64,000 nt of DNA from Burkholderiales bacterium (GCA_016219375.1 JACRNC010000014.1:36783-100782), one strand, 5' to 3'; numbered from the stretch's first letter, positions 17,578-26,893 are shown. The notes: generated by a model from the sequence alone, not told the origin. Numbers and translations are program-made.

Positions 17578-19467
17578 TTACGCGGCTGCCGGCATGGGCA
17601 GGCGCTCGACCACCGCGGCGCTGCCCAACAGCGCGCGCAGCTTGTCGCCGCCGACCACCTCGTCGGCCAGCAGGGCTGCGGTCAGCGCATCCAGCCGCTC
17701 GCGACGGGCTTCCAGCACCGCCCGGCAGGCGGCCTGGGCCCGCTCCAGCAACGCGCGGGCCTCGGTCAGCACGCGGTCCTGGACCTGCGGGCCGACCAGG
17801 GCTTCGGGCACGCCGGGCAGGCTGAGCAGGCCGAACTCGCGGCTGAAGCCCATCGCACTGACCATCTCCACGGCGAGCTGCGAGGCGCGCTTGAGGTCAT
17901 CCGCCGCGCCTGACGTGGTGTTGCCATAGACCATCAGCTCCGCCTCGCGGCCGGCCAGCAGCATGCCCAGGCGGCCGTGCAGCTCGGCCTCGCCGTAGAG
18001 CGGCAGCTCGTCGGCGCGGCTGACGAAGGTGACGCCCAGCGCCTGGCCGCGCGGCTCGATGGACACGCGCTCGACCACGCCGGCGCCCAGCACATGGGCC
18101 ACGATGGCGTGGCCGCCTTCGTGCACGGCGATGCGCTCGCGCGACTGCGGCGTCATCAGGCCCTTGAGGCCCGACACCTCGCCGCCAAGCTGGTGGGTCT
18201 CCAGCGCGCGCTGCAAGTGGGCTTGCTCGACCTGCTCCGATCCGGCCTCGGCGGCCAGCACGGTGGCACGGTTGACGATGTTGGTGATGTCGGCCTGCGA
18301 CAGGCTGGAGCTCGATCGCGCCAGCGTGTCGATGTCGATGCCGTCCGCCGCCTTCACGCGCGACAGGCACAGCCGGTAGAGCTCGCGCCGGTCGGGCAGC
18401 GTAGGCAGGCCCACGCGGGCCACCAAGTCGAAGCGGCCCGGGCGGCGCAGCGCCTCGTCCACGTTGCCCACGTGGTTGGTGGCGCCGATCACCACCACGT
18501 GCTCGTTGGCGGCAAAGCCGTCGAGCTCCACCAGCAGCTTGTTGATGATGCGGTTCTCCTCGGATGCACCGCTGCTGCGCTGGCTGCCGCTGCTGCGCTG
18601 GCCGATGCCGTCGAACTCGTCGATGAAGACGATGCACGGCGCGTTCTTGCGCGCGGTGGCGAACAGCTCGCGCACCTTGGCGATGCCCGCGCCGTAGAAC
18701 ATGCTGGAGAAGTGCGAGCCGTCCACGGCGATGAAGTTGGCGCCGCATTCGCCGGCCAGCGCACGCGCCAGCAGCGTCTTGCCGGTCCCCGGCGGGCCTT
18801 CGAGCAGCACGCCGCGCGGCGGGCGCGCGCCCAGCGCCAGGTAGCGCGACGGATCGCGCATGTAGGCCGTCACCTGCTGCAGCGCGGCCTTGGCATCGGT
18901 GGCGCCGATCACGTCGTCGAAGCCGGTGGTGGGCTTCTCGGCCAGCTGCGGCTTGTTGTTGCCCAGGCCGCCGCCCTGGCGCACCAGGTAGACAACGATG
19001 AAGGCGGTCAGCGCGACAGAGGCCACCGCCAGCAGGCGCTGCAGCACGTTGCCGGTGCTGTCCATCAGCTTGGCACCCGGGCTGCGCGCATCGACCTGCA
19101 CCCGCGTGAGCGCAAAGCCGCGCTCGCGGCTCAGGCCCTCCAGCCGCGCAGCCAGGCCGCTGTCGCCCAGCAGCTCGGTGCTCCAGCGCTCGCCCGCACG
19201 CGTGGTGACCAGCGCGCGACTGCCGTCCAGGCCGATGGCCGCCACCTGGCCCGAGGCCAGCGCGCGCTCCAGCACCGACACATCCACCGGCCGGTCCAGC
19301 CAGGCGCGCGGCGTGGCCTCGAAGCGCTGCGCCAGCTCGGTGCGCGCACGGCCGTCGGGGCGCTCGGCCAGATAGTCGGCGGCCACCAGCATGCCGATGC
19401 CGCCCAGGCAGCACAGCACGGTGGAGAGGATCTGCAGCCAGCGCGGCCAGGTCTTGAAGCGTTTCAT
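17578..19467 (-). CDS. Divergent FtsH-like membrane AAA+ metalloprotease
   Basis: A 629-aa paralogue of FtsH. Two membrane helices (~13-30 and ~143-162) flank a ~110-residue periplasmic domain. The AAA+ module has Walker A GPPGTGKT (224-231), Walker B IVFIDEFDG (279-287) and RRPGRFD, supplying arginine fingers. The zinc protease motif is HEGGH (449-453), with SGAADDLKRAS as the likely third-ligand region. The pore loop is MFYGAG where housekeeping FtsH has F-V-G, and the usual Gly-rich loop after Walker B is replaced by QRSSGSQRSSG, suggesting a specialised substrate range. Housekeeping FtsH is presumably elsewhere. It is transcribed away from the sensor-kinase gene at 19851. Confidence 0.88.
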   Translation of the reverse strand: MKRFKTWPRWLQILSTVLCCLGGIGMLVAADYLAERPDGRARTELAQRFEATPRAWLDRPVDVSVLERALASGQVAAIGLDGSRALVTTRAGERWSTELLGDSGLAARLEGLSRERGFALTRVQVDARSPGAKLMDSTGNVLQRLLAVASVALTAFIVVYLVRQGGGLGNNKPQLAEKPTTGFDDVIGATDAKAALQQVTAYMRDPSRYLALGARPPRGVLLEGPPGTGKTLLARALAGECGANFIAVDGSHFSSMFYGAGIAKVRELFATARKNAPCIVFIDEFDGIGQRSSGSQRSSGASEENRIINKLLVELDGFAANEHVVVIGATNHVGNVDEALRRPGRFDLVARVGLPTLPDRRELYRLCLSRVKAADGIDIDTLARSSSSLSQADITNIVNRATVLAAEAGSEQVEQAHLQRALETHQLGGEVSGLKGLMTPQSRERIAVHEGGHAIVAHVLGAGVVERVSIEPRGQALGVTFVSRADELPLYGEAELHGRLGMLLAGREAELMVYGNTTSGAADDLKRASQLAVEMVSAMGFSREFGLLSLPGVPEALVGPQVQDRVLTEARALLERAQAACRAVLEARRERLDALTAALLADEVVGGDKLRALLGSAAVVERLPMPAAA

Positions 19468-19850
19468 GGATGCGGGCGGACGGTGGAGGACGGGCGCAAG
19501 AAGAGACGGGATCAGGCTCGTGGCCGGCGGCTGGGCGCAGAGCTTGCAAGCAAGGAGGTCAGGCAGGACGGATCTGAGAACGCCGCGCCCCGGCAGGTGA
19601 GGCAGACGCCATCAGACCTCAAGAGCGCGCGGCCCGATGGGCCGAGCAAGGCCGTCGCCGGGCCCTTGATTACCCCTGGATACAGCGCCGGCGCGCCGGT
19701 TCTGGCCGCCCGCGGCACATCAGTGCGAAACCGCACGGATCAGCGCACCAGCACGCCCGCGAGACACCAGCGAGCCGACGTCGCGCACCGCCCAGCGTCG
19801 GCGCTTACACCGATCCGCCCGCTGTGATGCATCCCCCACAATGGCCGGCC
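19468..19850. promoter_or_regulatory. Divergent promoter region between FtsH-like and sensor kinase genes
   Basis: A 383-bp region with no supported gene. Just before the kinase ATG is CCCCACAAT (19833-19841), which resembles a -10 element of the CACAAT type. If used, the kinase mRNA would be nearly leaderless. A short inverted repeat GTGCG-AAAC-CGCAC lies at about 19722-19735. Confidence 0.35.
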
Positions 19851-21911
19851 ATGCAGGATTTCGTCACTTCGCCGGGTGCGTTGCCCGATGCCGCCGCTGC
19901 CGCCGCCGAGGTGAACGCCGTCCGCACCGCGCCGCTGGCCGCGCTGGATGACCGCAGCCTGCAGGCCACCTTCTGGGGTGCGGTGGTCGCGGGCCTGCTC
20001 TTCGGCCTGGCGTGGCTGGTGGCCGCCGCGCTGCTCACACGCGCCCCCCAGCCGCCGGCGGCCGCCGGCACCATGCTGCTGCTCGACCGCGCACTGACCG
20101 TGGCCGCGCCCTCCGCCGGTCCTGCGGCCCCCGCTGCCGCCGCGTTCCCGCCCGCCGGCACCGGCCAGGAGATCCTGCTGCCCGACCAATGGTCGCGCAG
20201 CCGCCCCGGAGAGGACGGCAGCGTCTGGTACCGGCTGCGCTTCGACCGCCCGGCCGCACCTGCGGACGCGCTGCTGGCCGCCTTCATCGAGCGCGCGTGC
20301 ACCAACCTGGAGGTGCGCCTGAACGGCGAGCTGGTCCACCGCGGCGGCCGGCTGGCCGAGCCCATCACCCGCACTTGCTACCACTCGCACCTCGTCACGC
20401 TGCCGGGCAGCCTGCTGCGCGACAGCGGCAACGTGCTCGACATCAAGGTGGTCGGCTATGCGCTGGAGAACGTCACCGCCCGCCAGCGCGCCGGCGGCCT
20501 GTCGGCCGTGCGCATCGGCCCGCAGCCGGCCATGCAGGCACTGCAGGACCACCACATGTTCTGGCACGTCACGCTGGCCCAGGTCATCAGCGGCACCATG
20601 CTCATCCTGGGCGGCTTCGCGCTGATGCTGGCCTGGGTGCGCCGGCTGGGCTACCTGATGCACTTCGGCCTGATGTCCATCGGCTGGGCGCTGCTGACCA
20701 CGCGCATGTGGGTGCGCGACGTGCCGCTGCCGGGGCCGCAGGTTGAGCTGCTGCTGTGCCTGGCGTTCGCGCCAATCATCGCCTTTGCGGTCAAGTTCCT
20801 GCTGGGCTACGCCGGTCTGGCGCTGCGCGGCCCCGCGCATGCGCGCATCGACCGCTGGATCACGCTGGCGCTGTGGGGCCAGTGCCTGGTGATGGCCGGC
20901 AGCTTCTATCTGGCCGGCCGCTTCGGCCTCTTCCCGGTGGCGCGCGTCTGGTACACGCTCTTCACCCTGGAGCTGGTCGCCGCGATGGGCTACTTCCTGT
21001 GGCATGCGGCGCACGCGCGGCGGGCCGAGTTCTGGCTGATGTGCGGCGTGCTGGGCATCGTCGGCGCCGCGCTGGGCATCGAGAACGCCTACCAGAACGG
21101 CGCCGATGCGCTGTGGGGCGGGCGCTTCGTGCACCTCGTCATGCCGCTGCTCTTCTGCGCCGTGGGCATCCGGCTGATCCAGGTCTATGCCCGCGCGCTG
21201 CAAAGCGCAGAAGGCGCGCGCAACCAGCTGGAGTTCCGCATCCAGCAGATCACCGCCGAAATCGAACACAACTTCACCCAGCTGGCCGAGCTGCGCGTGG
21301 AGCAGATCGCCGAGCGGGAACGCAAGCGCATCGCCGCAGACCTGCACGACGACCTGGGCGCCAAGCTGCTGACCATCGTGCACACCAGCGACAACGACCG
21401 CATCTCCACCCTGGCCCGCGAGGCTCTGGAAGAAATGCGCCTGTCCGTGCGTGGCCTGGTGGGCAAGCCCATGCAGCTGCCCGACGCGCTGGCCGACTGG
21501 CGTGCCGAGATGGTCTCGCGCCTGGGCCAGGCCGGCATCGACATCGCCTGGGACAGCGACGGCGAGATGCCCGAGCGCCCGGTGTCTGCACGCATCTACG
21601 TGCAGACCACGCGCATCCTGCGCGAGGCGGTGAGCAACATCATCAAGCACAGCGGCGCCTCGCACACCGTCATCCGCTGCGAGGTGGAGGGCGACGACTT
21701 CAAGCTCGCCATCCAGGACAACGGTCGGGGCATCCCGATGGAGCTGGACGGCCGCCTGGACCGCGGCCACGGCATGGCCACCATGAAGAACCGGGCCAAG
21801 CAATTGCACGGGCAATGCCTGGTCGAATCCGCACCACGACAGGGGACCATCATCCGGCTCACCCTGCCGCTGGATCCTATGGGGCTGCAAACCAAGCCCC
21901 TGCTACCATGA
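19851..21911 (+). CDS. Sensor histidine kinase, HisKA_3/NarX-like
   Basis: A ~686-aa sensor. A first membrane helix (~40-60) is followed by a ~150-residue periplasmic domain and then seven hydrophobic helices (~235-440), a layout like 7TM-DISM receptors. A coiled coil leads to the dimerisation/phospho-acceptor helix RKRIAADLHDDLGAKL, with H499. The HATPase_c has N box REAVSNIIKHS and G box QDNGRGIP. The NarL-type response regulator starts 24 bp downstream, and the two form an evident two-component system. In-frame GTG 19824 and ATG 19827 are alternative starts. The ligand is unknown. Confidence 0.9.
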   Translation: MQDFVTSPGALPDAAAAAAEVNAVRTAPLAALDDRSLQATFWGAVVAGLLFGLAWLVAAALLTRAPQPPAAAGTMLLLDRALTVAAPSAGPAAPAAAAFPPAGTGQEILLPDQWSRSRPGEDGSVWYRLRFDRPAAPADALLAAFIERACTNLEVRLNGELVHRGGRLAEPITRTCYHSHLVTLPGSLLRDSGNVLDIKVVGYALENVTARQRAGGLSAVRIGPQPAMQALQDHHMFWHVTLAQVISGTMLILGGFALMLAWVRRLGYLMHFGLMSIGWALLTTRMWVRDVPLPGPQVELLLCLAFAPIIAFAVKFLLGYAGLALRGPAHARIDRWITLALWGQCLVMAGSFYLAGRFGLFPVARVWYTLFTLELVAAMGYFLWHAAHARRAEFWLMCGVLGIVGAALGIENAYQNGADALWGGRFVHLVMPLLFCAVGIRLIQVYARALQSAEGARNQLEFRIQQITAEIEHNFTQLAELRVEQIAERERKRIAADLHDDLGAKLLTIVHTSDNDRISTLAREALEEMRLSVRGLVGKPMQLPDALADWRAEMVSRLGQAGIDIAWDSDGEMPERPVSARIYVQTTRILREAVSNIIKHSGASHTVIRCEVEGDDFKLAIQDNGRGIPMELDGRLDRGHGMATMKNRAKQLHGQCLVESAPRQGTIIRLTLPLDPMGLQTKPLLP

Positions 21912-21935
21912 CCGACGCCTTCGTCAGAGACCGCC

Positions 21936-22595
21936 ATGAAGCAAATCCTGCTGCTCGAAGACCTGCCTGAAATCCGCGCCTGGCTCAAGACGCTGGCGCT
22001 CCAGGTGTTCCCGCAAGCCCGCATCAGCGAGAGTGCTCGCGTCCACGATGCGCTGGAACTCGTCAAGGCGGTGCGCTTCGACGTCGCCCTGATCGACCTG
22101 GGCCTGCCCGACGGCTCCGGCGTCAAGGTGGTCGAGGCCCTGCACGAGTCGCAGCCCGACGCGCAGTCCGTGGTGGTCACCATCCACGACGACGACGAGC
22201 ATCTCTTCCCCGCCCTGCAGGCTGGCGCCTTCGGCTACCTGCTCAAGGAGCAGTCGCGCGAGCAGCTGGCCGAGCAGCTGCACCGCATCAGCCAGGGCGA
22301 GCCGCCGCTGTCGCCGTCCATCGCCCGGCGCGTCATCAACTACTTCACCGCCCAGGCCAAGGCCAAGGCGCAGGAGGCCGTGCCGCTGATGCCGCACGTG
22401 CAGCTGACCGACCGCGAGAACGACGTGCTGCTGCGCGTGGCCAAGGGCTTCACGTTGCCGGAGATCGGCCAGCAGCTCAACCTGTCGCGCCACACCATCG
22501 CCGACTACGTCAAGCAGATCTACCGCAAGCTCAACGTGTCGTCCCGCGCCGAAGCCGCGCTGGAGGCCCAGCGCCTGGGGCTGTTCCGCAAGTGA
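21936..22595 (+). CDS. NarL/FixJ-family response regulator
   Basis: A 219-aa two-domain regulator. The receiver (1-120) has the acidic pocket LLLEDLPE, phospho-acceptor D54 in ALIDLGLPDGSG and the conserved Lys in YLLKEQS. The LuxR-type HTH (~150-215) reads LTDRENDVLLRVAKGFTLPE, with a recognition helix around SRHTIADYVKQIYRKL. It is paired with the upstream kinase by a 24-bp gap. Targets are unknown and no other regulated gene is adjacent. Confidence 0.93.
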   Translation: MKQILLLEDLPEIRAWLKTLALQVFPQARISESARVHDALELVKAVRFDVALIDLGLPDGSGVKVVEALHESQPDAQSVVVTIHDDDEHLFPALQAGAFGYLLKEQSREQLAEQLHRISQGEPPLSPSIARRVINYFTAQAKAKAQEAVPLMPHVQLTDRENDVLLRVAKGFTLPEIGQQLNLSRHTIADYVKQIYRKLNVSSRAEAALEAQRLGLFRK

Positions 22596-22662
22596 CCCGC
22601 TGCTGCAAGGTGGCGGCGGGCGCCCGGCGTGCCGCCGCCCCGCGCCGCCGTGAGGCGCCGCG

Positions 22663-23235
22663 ATGATCGGCCGCCTGAGCGGCCTGCTGGCCGAGAAGGC
22701 CCCGCCCCAGGTCCTCGTCGACGTGAGCGGCGTGGGCTACGAGGTGGCGGTGCCGATGAGCACCTTCTACAACCTGCCCGACACCGGGGCCAAGGTCACG
22801 CTGCTGACGCACCTGGTCGTGCGGGAGGACGCGCACCTGCTCTACGGCTTCCTCACCGCGGCCGAGCGCGCGTCCTTTCGTGAGCTGATCAAGATCAGCG
22901 GCATCGGCCCGCGCATCGCCCTGGCCCTGCTCAGCGGCCTGAGCGCGGCCGAGCTGGCCCAGGCCATCGCCGCCCAGGATGCCACCCGGCTCATCAAGGT
23001 GCCCGGCATCGGCAAGAAGACGGCCGAGCGGCTGCTGCTGGAGCTCAAGGGCAAGCTGGCCCCGGACCTCGGCCTGCCCGTGGCCGCCGGCACGCCCGCG
23101 CGCAACGACATCCTGCAGGCGCTCGTGGCCCTGGGCTACAGCGACAAGGAAGCCGCCGCCGCACTCAAGCAGCTACCGGCCGATGTGGACGTGAGCCAGG
23201 GCATCAAGCTGGCGCTCAAGGCGCTGTCGCCTTAG
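22663..23235 (+). CDS. ruvA: Holliday junction branch-migration protein RuvA
   Basis: A full-length 190-aa RuvA starting [20 protein letters not shown]. It has the OB fold, the helix-hairpin-helix pairs ([16 protein letters not shown] and [16 protein letters not shown]) and the C-terminal UBA-like domain ([15 protein letters not shown]) that contacts RuvB. RuvB is not adjacent: the next gene is moaC on the other strand, and the two stop codons overlap (TAG at 23233-23235 against TAA read from 23234 to 23232). Confidence 0.96.
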   Translation: MIGRLSGLLAEKAPPQVLVDVSGVGYEVAVPMSTFYNLPDTGAKVTLLTHLVVREDAHLLYGFLTAAERASFRELIKISGIGPRIALALLSGLSAAELAQAIAAQDATRLIKVPGIGKKTAERLLLELKGKLAPDLGLPVAAGTPARNDILQALVALGYSDKEAAAALKQLPADVDVSQGIKLALKALSP

Positions 23236-23777
23236 CGCAGGTCTGGTGCCACCCAGTCGCCGGACTTGCCGCCGCGCTTTTCCAGCACGCGCACGCCGTC
23301 GATCACCATGCCGCGGTCGGCCGCCTTGCACATGTCGTAGACGGTGAGCAGGCCCACCTGCACGGCGGCCAGCGCCTCCATCTCCACGCCGGTGGGGCCG
23401 GTGGTCTCCACCGTGGCTTCGCAGTGCACGCAGTGCGCCGCATCGTCCAGGCGGAAGTCCACCGCCACGCGCGTCAGCGGCAGCGGATGGCACAGCGGGA
23501 TCAGCTCGGCCGTGCGCTTGGCCGCCTGGATGGCCGCGATGCGGGCCACGCCGATCACGTCGCCCTTGGCCGCCTGGCCGCCTGCGATCAGCGCCAGCGT
23601 GGCCGGCTGCATGACGATGCGCCCGCCCGCGCGGGCCACGCGGCGGGTCGCCGGCTTGCCGCCCACGTCCACCATGTGCGCCCGGCCCTGCTCGTCGAAG
23701 TGGGTCAGCGGCGAGCCGGGCACGTCGCCGGATGCATGGCCGGATGAGGCGGGGATGGATGCGTCGGGTGAGGACAT
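23232..23777 (-). CDS. moaC: Cyclic pyranopterin monophosphate synthase MoaC
   Basis: MoaC converts the MoaA product into cyclic pyranopterin monophosphate in molybdenum-cofactor synthesis. The 181-aa protein has [17 protein letters not shown], the [19 protein letters not shown] segment, [11 protein letters not shown] and [19 protein letters not shown], all family signatures. A ~20-residue Ser/Asp-rich N-terminus precedes the fold. No other moa/moe gene is in the window. Confidence 0.95.
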   Translation of the reverse strand: MSSPDASIPASSGHASGDVPGSPLTHFDEQGRAHMVDVGGKPATRRVARAGGRIVMQPATLALIAGGQAAKGDVIGVARIAAIQAAKRTAELIPLCHPLPLTRVAVDFRLDDAAHCVHCEATVETTGPTGVEMEALAAVQVGLLTVYDMCKAADRGMVIDGVRVLEKRGGKSGDWVAPDLR

Positions 23778-23930
23778 GCGCAGGCCCTTGCGGCTCGGTT
23801 GCGGTGGTCGCCGCGCGGTGAGCGGTAGCGGCTTCGGGCCAGCCAATGCGGTGGCCAGCTTGGCGCCAACGTGTCGGGACACTTGCAAAGCGTTTACCCC
23901 GCTTCACATGGCGGCGGCATGATAGATGTG

Positions 23931-25553
23931 ATGAGCTTGCGAGACCGTTTCATGCCCACTTCACGCACGCTGCCGCCTGCACGCAGGCCAGGCCGTCGAG
24001 CCGCCCGCCAGGTGCTGGCCGGGCTGCTGGCCGCGGCCTGCGTCCTGCCGCCCGCGCCTGCCCTGGCGGCCGCCGGCAGCCTGCCCGCGCTGGGCGAGGA
24101 CGCCGACGCCGCACTGTCGCCGGCCGGCGAGCGCGCGCTGGGCGAGCGCATCATGCGCAGCATCCGCTCCGACCCGGACGTCATCGACGACCCGGTGCTG
24201 CGCGCCTATGCCGACCAGATCTGGCTGCGCCTGCTGGCCGCGGCCCGCCAGCGCGGCGAGATCACGCCCGACCTCGACCCGCGCTTTGCCTGGCAGGCCT
24301 TCCTCGTGCGCGACCGCACGGTCAACGCCTTTGCCCTGCCCGGCGGCTATGTGGGCATCCACCTGGGCCTGATCGCCGTGACCACCAACCGCGACCAGCT
24401 CGCCTCGGTGCTGGCGCACGAGCTCACGCACATCACGCAGCGCCACATCGTGCGCTCCATCGGCATCCAGCAGCGGCAGTCGCTGGTCAGCATCGCCTCG
24501 ATGGTGCTGGGCGTGCTGGCTGCCAGCCGGGCGCCGGCGGCGGCCCAGGCGCTGATGACCGGCGGCCAGGCGGTGGCCATGCAGGACCAGCTCAACTTCT
24601 CGCGCGACATGGAGCGCGAGGCCGACCGCGTGGGCTTCGGCGTGCTCACCGCCGCCGGTTTCGACGCCGACGGCATGGCCGCGATGTTCGAGAAGCTGGC
24701 CCAGGCCTCGCGCCTGAACGACACGCTGGAGTACCCCTACCTGCGCAGCCACCCGCTGACCACCGAGCGCATCGGCGAGGCCCGTGCGCGACTCGGCCCC
24801 GGCATGCGCCCGCTGACCGAGCGCATCGACCCGCTGCACCAGCTCATGCGCGAGCGCTCGCGCGTGCTGATGGACCAGCGCGCCGTGGCCCTGCGCCCGC
24901 TGATCGACGAGGCGGTGCAGCCGCCGCCGTCCACGCTCGATGCCCTGCAGGCCGTGGCCCGCGGCTACGGCGGCGTGCTGGCCGCCACGCTACTGCGCGA
25001 CGACGCAGCGGCGGTGCAGGCCATGAAGCAGCTGCGCGAGCGCCTGGCCGCCCTGCCGCCCGCGCAGCGCAGCGTGCTGCAGCCCGACATCGAACGCCTG
25101 GCCGCCGAGGCCGCCGTGGCTCGCGGCGACACGGTGTCGGCAGACGCCGCCCTGGCCGCGCTCGAAGGCGACACCGGCCGCGCCGCACTGCTGCTGCGCG
25201 CGCGACGCGCCGTGCTGCCCGGCACCGAGCCCGCACAGGTGCAGGCGGCCGCATCCACGCTGCAGTTGCGCGTGGCCGCCGCCCCCGACGATGCCCAGGC
25301 CTGGACGCTGCTGGGCCAGTGCTGGGAGCGCCTGGGCCAGCCGCTGCGTGCCGCGCGCGCCCACGCCGAGTCCAGCGCCGCCCTCGGCCGCATTGCCGAC
25401 GCAGTGGAGCGGCTGCGCGCGGCCCAACGCCAGGCCCGCTCACGCTCGCCATCGGCCGCCGACTTCGTCGAGCTGTCGGTCATCGATGCGCGGCTGCAGG
25501 CGCTGGAAGCCGAGATGCGGCAGCTGCAGCGCGAGGACGCCCGCGGGTCTTGA
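23931..25553 (+). CDS. bepA: Periplasmic M48 metalloprotease, BepA/YfgC-like
   Basis: A ~540-aa protein. A Tat-like or Sec signal (basic RRPGRRAAR, hydrophobic core, AxA-type site near PAPALAAA) is followed by the M48 domain with HELTH (163-167), FALPGGYVGIHLGLI and the later zinc-ligand region MEREADRVGFGVL. The C-terminal ~200 residues form TPR-like helices. BepA degrades misassembled LptD and acts as an outer-membrane assembly chaperone. Start is uncertain among ATGs at 23919, 23931 and 23952. It is divergent from moaC. Confidence 0.87.
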   Translation: MSLRDRFMPTSRTLPPARRPGRRAARQVLAGLLAAACVLPPAPALAAAGSLPALGEDADAALSPAGERALGERIMRSIRSDPDVIDDPVLRAYADQIWLRLLAAARQRGEITPDLDPRFAWQAFLVRDRTVNAFALPGGYVGIHLGLIAVTTNRDQLASVLAHELTHITQRHIVRSIGIQQRQSLVSIASMVLGVLAASRAPAAAQALMTGGQAVAMQDQLNFSRDMEREADRVGFGVLTAAGFDADGMAAMFEKLAQASRLNDTLEYPYLRSHPLTTERIGEARARLGPGMRPLTERIDPLHQLMRERSRVLMDQRAVALRPLIDEAVQPPPSTLDALQAVARGYGGVLAATLLRDDAAAVQAMKQLRERLAALPPAQRSVLQPDIERLAAEAAVARGDTVSADAALAALEGDTGRAALLLRARRAVLPGTEPAQVQAAASTLQLRVAAAPDDAQAWTLLGQCWERLGQPLRAARAHAESSAALGRIADAVERLRAAQRQARSRSPSAADFVELSVIDARLQALEAEMRQLQREDARGS

Positions 25554-25580
25554 TTGCCGGGCGCTGCAGCCTGGCAGCGA

Positions 25581-25937
25581 TCAGGATCCGCGGCTGAAGA
25601 GACGCTCCAGCGCCGCGTCGATCACCACCGCCCACAGGCTGTAGACCAGCGAGCCGGCCAGGGCCCAGCCGAAGCCATCGACCTGGAAGCCCTCCAGGAT
25701 GCTGCCGGCCGCCAGGAACATCAGCGCGTTGATCACGAAGAGGAACAGCCCCAGCGTGAGCAGCGTGACAGGCAGCGTCAGCAGGATGAGGATGGGCCGC
25801 ACGAAGGTGTTGAGCAGGCCCAGCACCAGCGCGGCGATGAGCGCCGAGCCGAAGCTGGTCACGTTGACCCCGGGGAACCAGTGCGCCACCAGCAGCAGGG
25901 CCGCGGCCAGCAGCATCCATCGAACGAGCCATTTCAT
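25581..25937 (-). CDS. Phage-holin-4 (YvlD-type) family membrane protein
   Basis: A 118-aa protein with four hydrophobic helices and the family-typical GLLNTFVRPILILLTLPVTL followed by LTLGLFLFVINALMF. The phage_holin_4 family name is historical; these are chromosomal inner-membrane proteins of unknown function. Convergent with bepA (27 bp between stops). No phage genes are nearby. Confidence 0.85.
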   Translation of the reverse strand: MKWLVRWMLLAAALLLVAHWFPGVNVTSFGSALIAALVLGLLNTFVRPILILLTLPVTLLTLGLFLFVINALMFLAAGSILEGFQVDGFGWALAGSLVYSLWAVVIDAALERLFSRGS

Positions 25938-26500
25938 GCCCGCCAGCATACAAGCGCACGCTGCAGCCGCGTGCGGCCGCTCCATCGCGCCCTGTGCGGC
26001 TTGCGCGGCTTGCGCATCCCTAATGTCGCAGCCGGCGCGGGCCGGGTCAGTACCAAAGGGGGATGACAAGCGCAGGGGCCGGCGGCACAGTGCGGCCTTG
26101 CAATGGTGCGGAGACATTCATGAGGCAACTCATGGGTTCTACGCTTTGGAGCGCCCTCGCGGCGCTCCTTTTTTTGCGCGGCGGCCGGCCCGGCACCGCA
26201 TCGACACGGCATCGACACCGCAGGGGCACGGCAGGGATGCGGCATGGGCCAGGCATGAGCGCGCAGCTCGAAGTCGCGAGGCCTCCGTACAGGCCCTCAT
26301 GCGGCGTGATGCCGGGCTGCGACAAAAAGGCCGCTCCCCTCGTGGCGAGGGCTGTTTTCCCTCTGAAATCGCTTCTCATCCCTCTGGGGCCACAGTACCA
26401 TCGCCCGTGCAGTCTCATAGAGGATCGGCGGCTCATGAAGCCATCGCCCGGGGTCTGACGATTCCAGAGATCAACCTTGCATTACTCGGAGAGTTCGAAC
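25938..26500. other. Large intergenic region with terminator and hairpins
   Basis: 563 bp without a supported protein gene. It contains a perfect inverted repeat CATGAG-GCAA-CTCATG (26119-26134) 13 bp before a strong rightward terminator (26148-26175), and a second hairpin CCCTCG-TGG-CGAGGG (26337-26351). The terminator has no upstream rightward gene closer than bepA, whose stop is ~600 bp away behind a leftward gene, so a small RNA is possible. The right-hand part is the promoter and leader of the SWIB gene. Confidence 0.4.
26148..26175 (+). terminator. Orphan intrinsic terminator
   Basis: GGAGCGCC pairs with GGCGCTCC across a 5-base loop and is followed by seven T. It reads rightward, where no protein gene precedes it, and is not T-tailed in the other direction. 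Confidence 0.85.
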
Positions 26501-26893
26501 ATGGCAACTGCGAAGAAGGCCGCCGCCAAGAAGGCGCCGGCAAAGAAGGCCCCGGCCGCCAAGAAGGCAGCCCCGGCCAAGAAGGCTGCAGCCACCAAGA
26601 CGACCATCAAGGTCGCCGCCAAGAAGGCCGCGCCGGCCAAGAAGCGCACCCCCAACGCGGCCTTCATGAAGGCCCTGACCCCGAGCCCGCAGCTTGCCGC
26701 CATCGTCGGCGACAAGCCGCTGCCGCGCACCGAGGTGACCAAGAAGGTCTGGGAGTACATCAAGAAGAACAAGCTGCAGGACGAAAAGCAAAAGCGTGTC
26801 ATCAAGGCCGACGACAAGCTCAAGGAGCTGTTCAAGAAGCCCCAGGTCGACATGTTCGAGATGACCAAGATCATCGCCGCGCACCTGAGCTGA
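26501..26893 (+). CDS. SWIB-domain protein with histone-H1-like tail
   Basis: A 130-aa likely nucleoid-associated protein. Residues 1-48 are almost entirely Lys, Ala and Pro in AKKAP-type repeats, like the tail of histone H1, with a TKTTIKV break. Residues ~52-130 are a SWIB/MDM2 domain: FMKALTPSPQLAAIVGDKPL, RTEVTKKVWEYIKKNKLQD, KLKELFKK and MFEMTKIIAAHL. Bacterial SWIB proteins occur in chlamydiae and many betaproteobacteria; their partners are poorly known. GGAGAG lies seven bases before the ATG. The gene is followed by five consecutive terminators, suggesting strong expression and a need for tight transcript ending. Confidence 0.93.
   Translation: MATAKKAAAKKAPAKKAPAAKKAAPAKKAAATKTTIKVAAKKAAPAKKRTPNAAFMKALTPSPQLAAIVGDKPLPRTEVTKKVWEYIKKNKLQDEKQKRVIKADDKLKELFKKPQVDMFEMTKIIAAHLS

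Noticed and set aside
25581..25937. Prophage remnant suggested by the phage-holin family name
   Set aside because: The protein is of the chromosomal YvlD type and no other phage gene, integrase or attachment repeat is present nearby.
26337..26351. Hairpin CCCTCG-TGG-CGAGGG as a terminator
   Set aside because: Rightward it is followed by only TGTTTT. Leftward the T-run is separated from the stem by about eight bases. No gene needs it in either direction.
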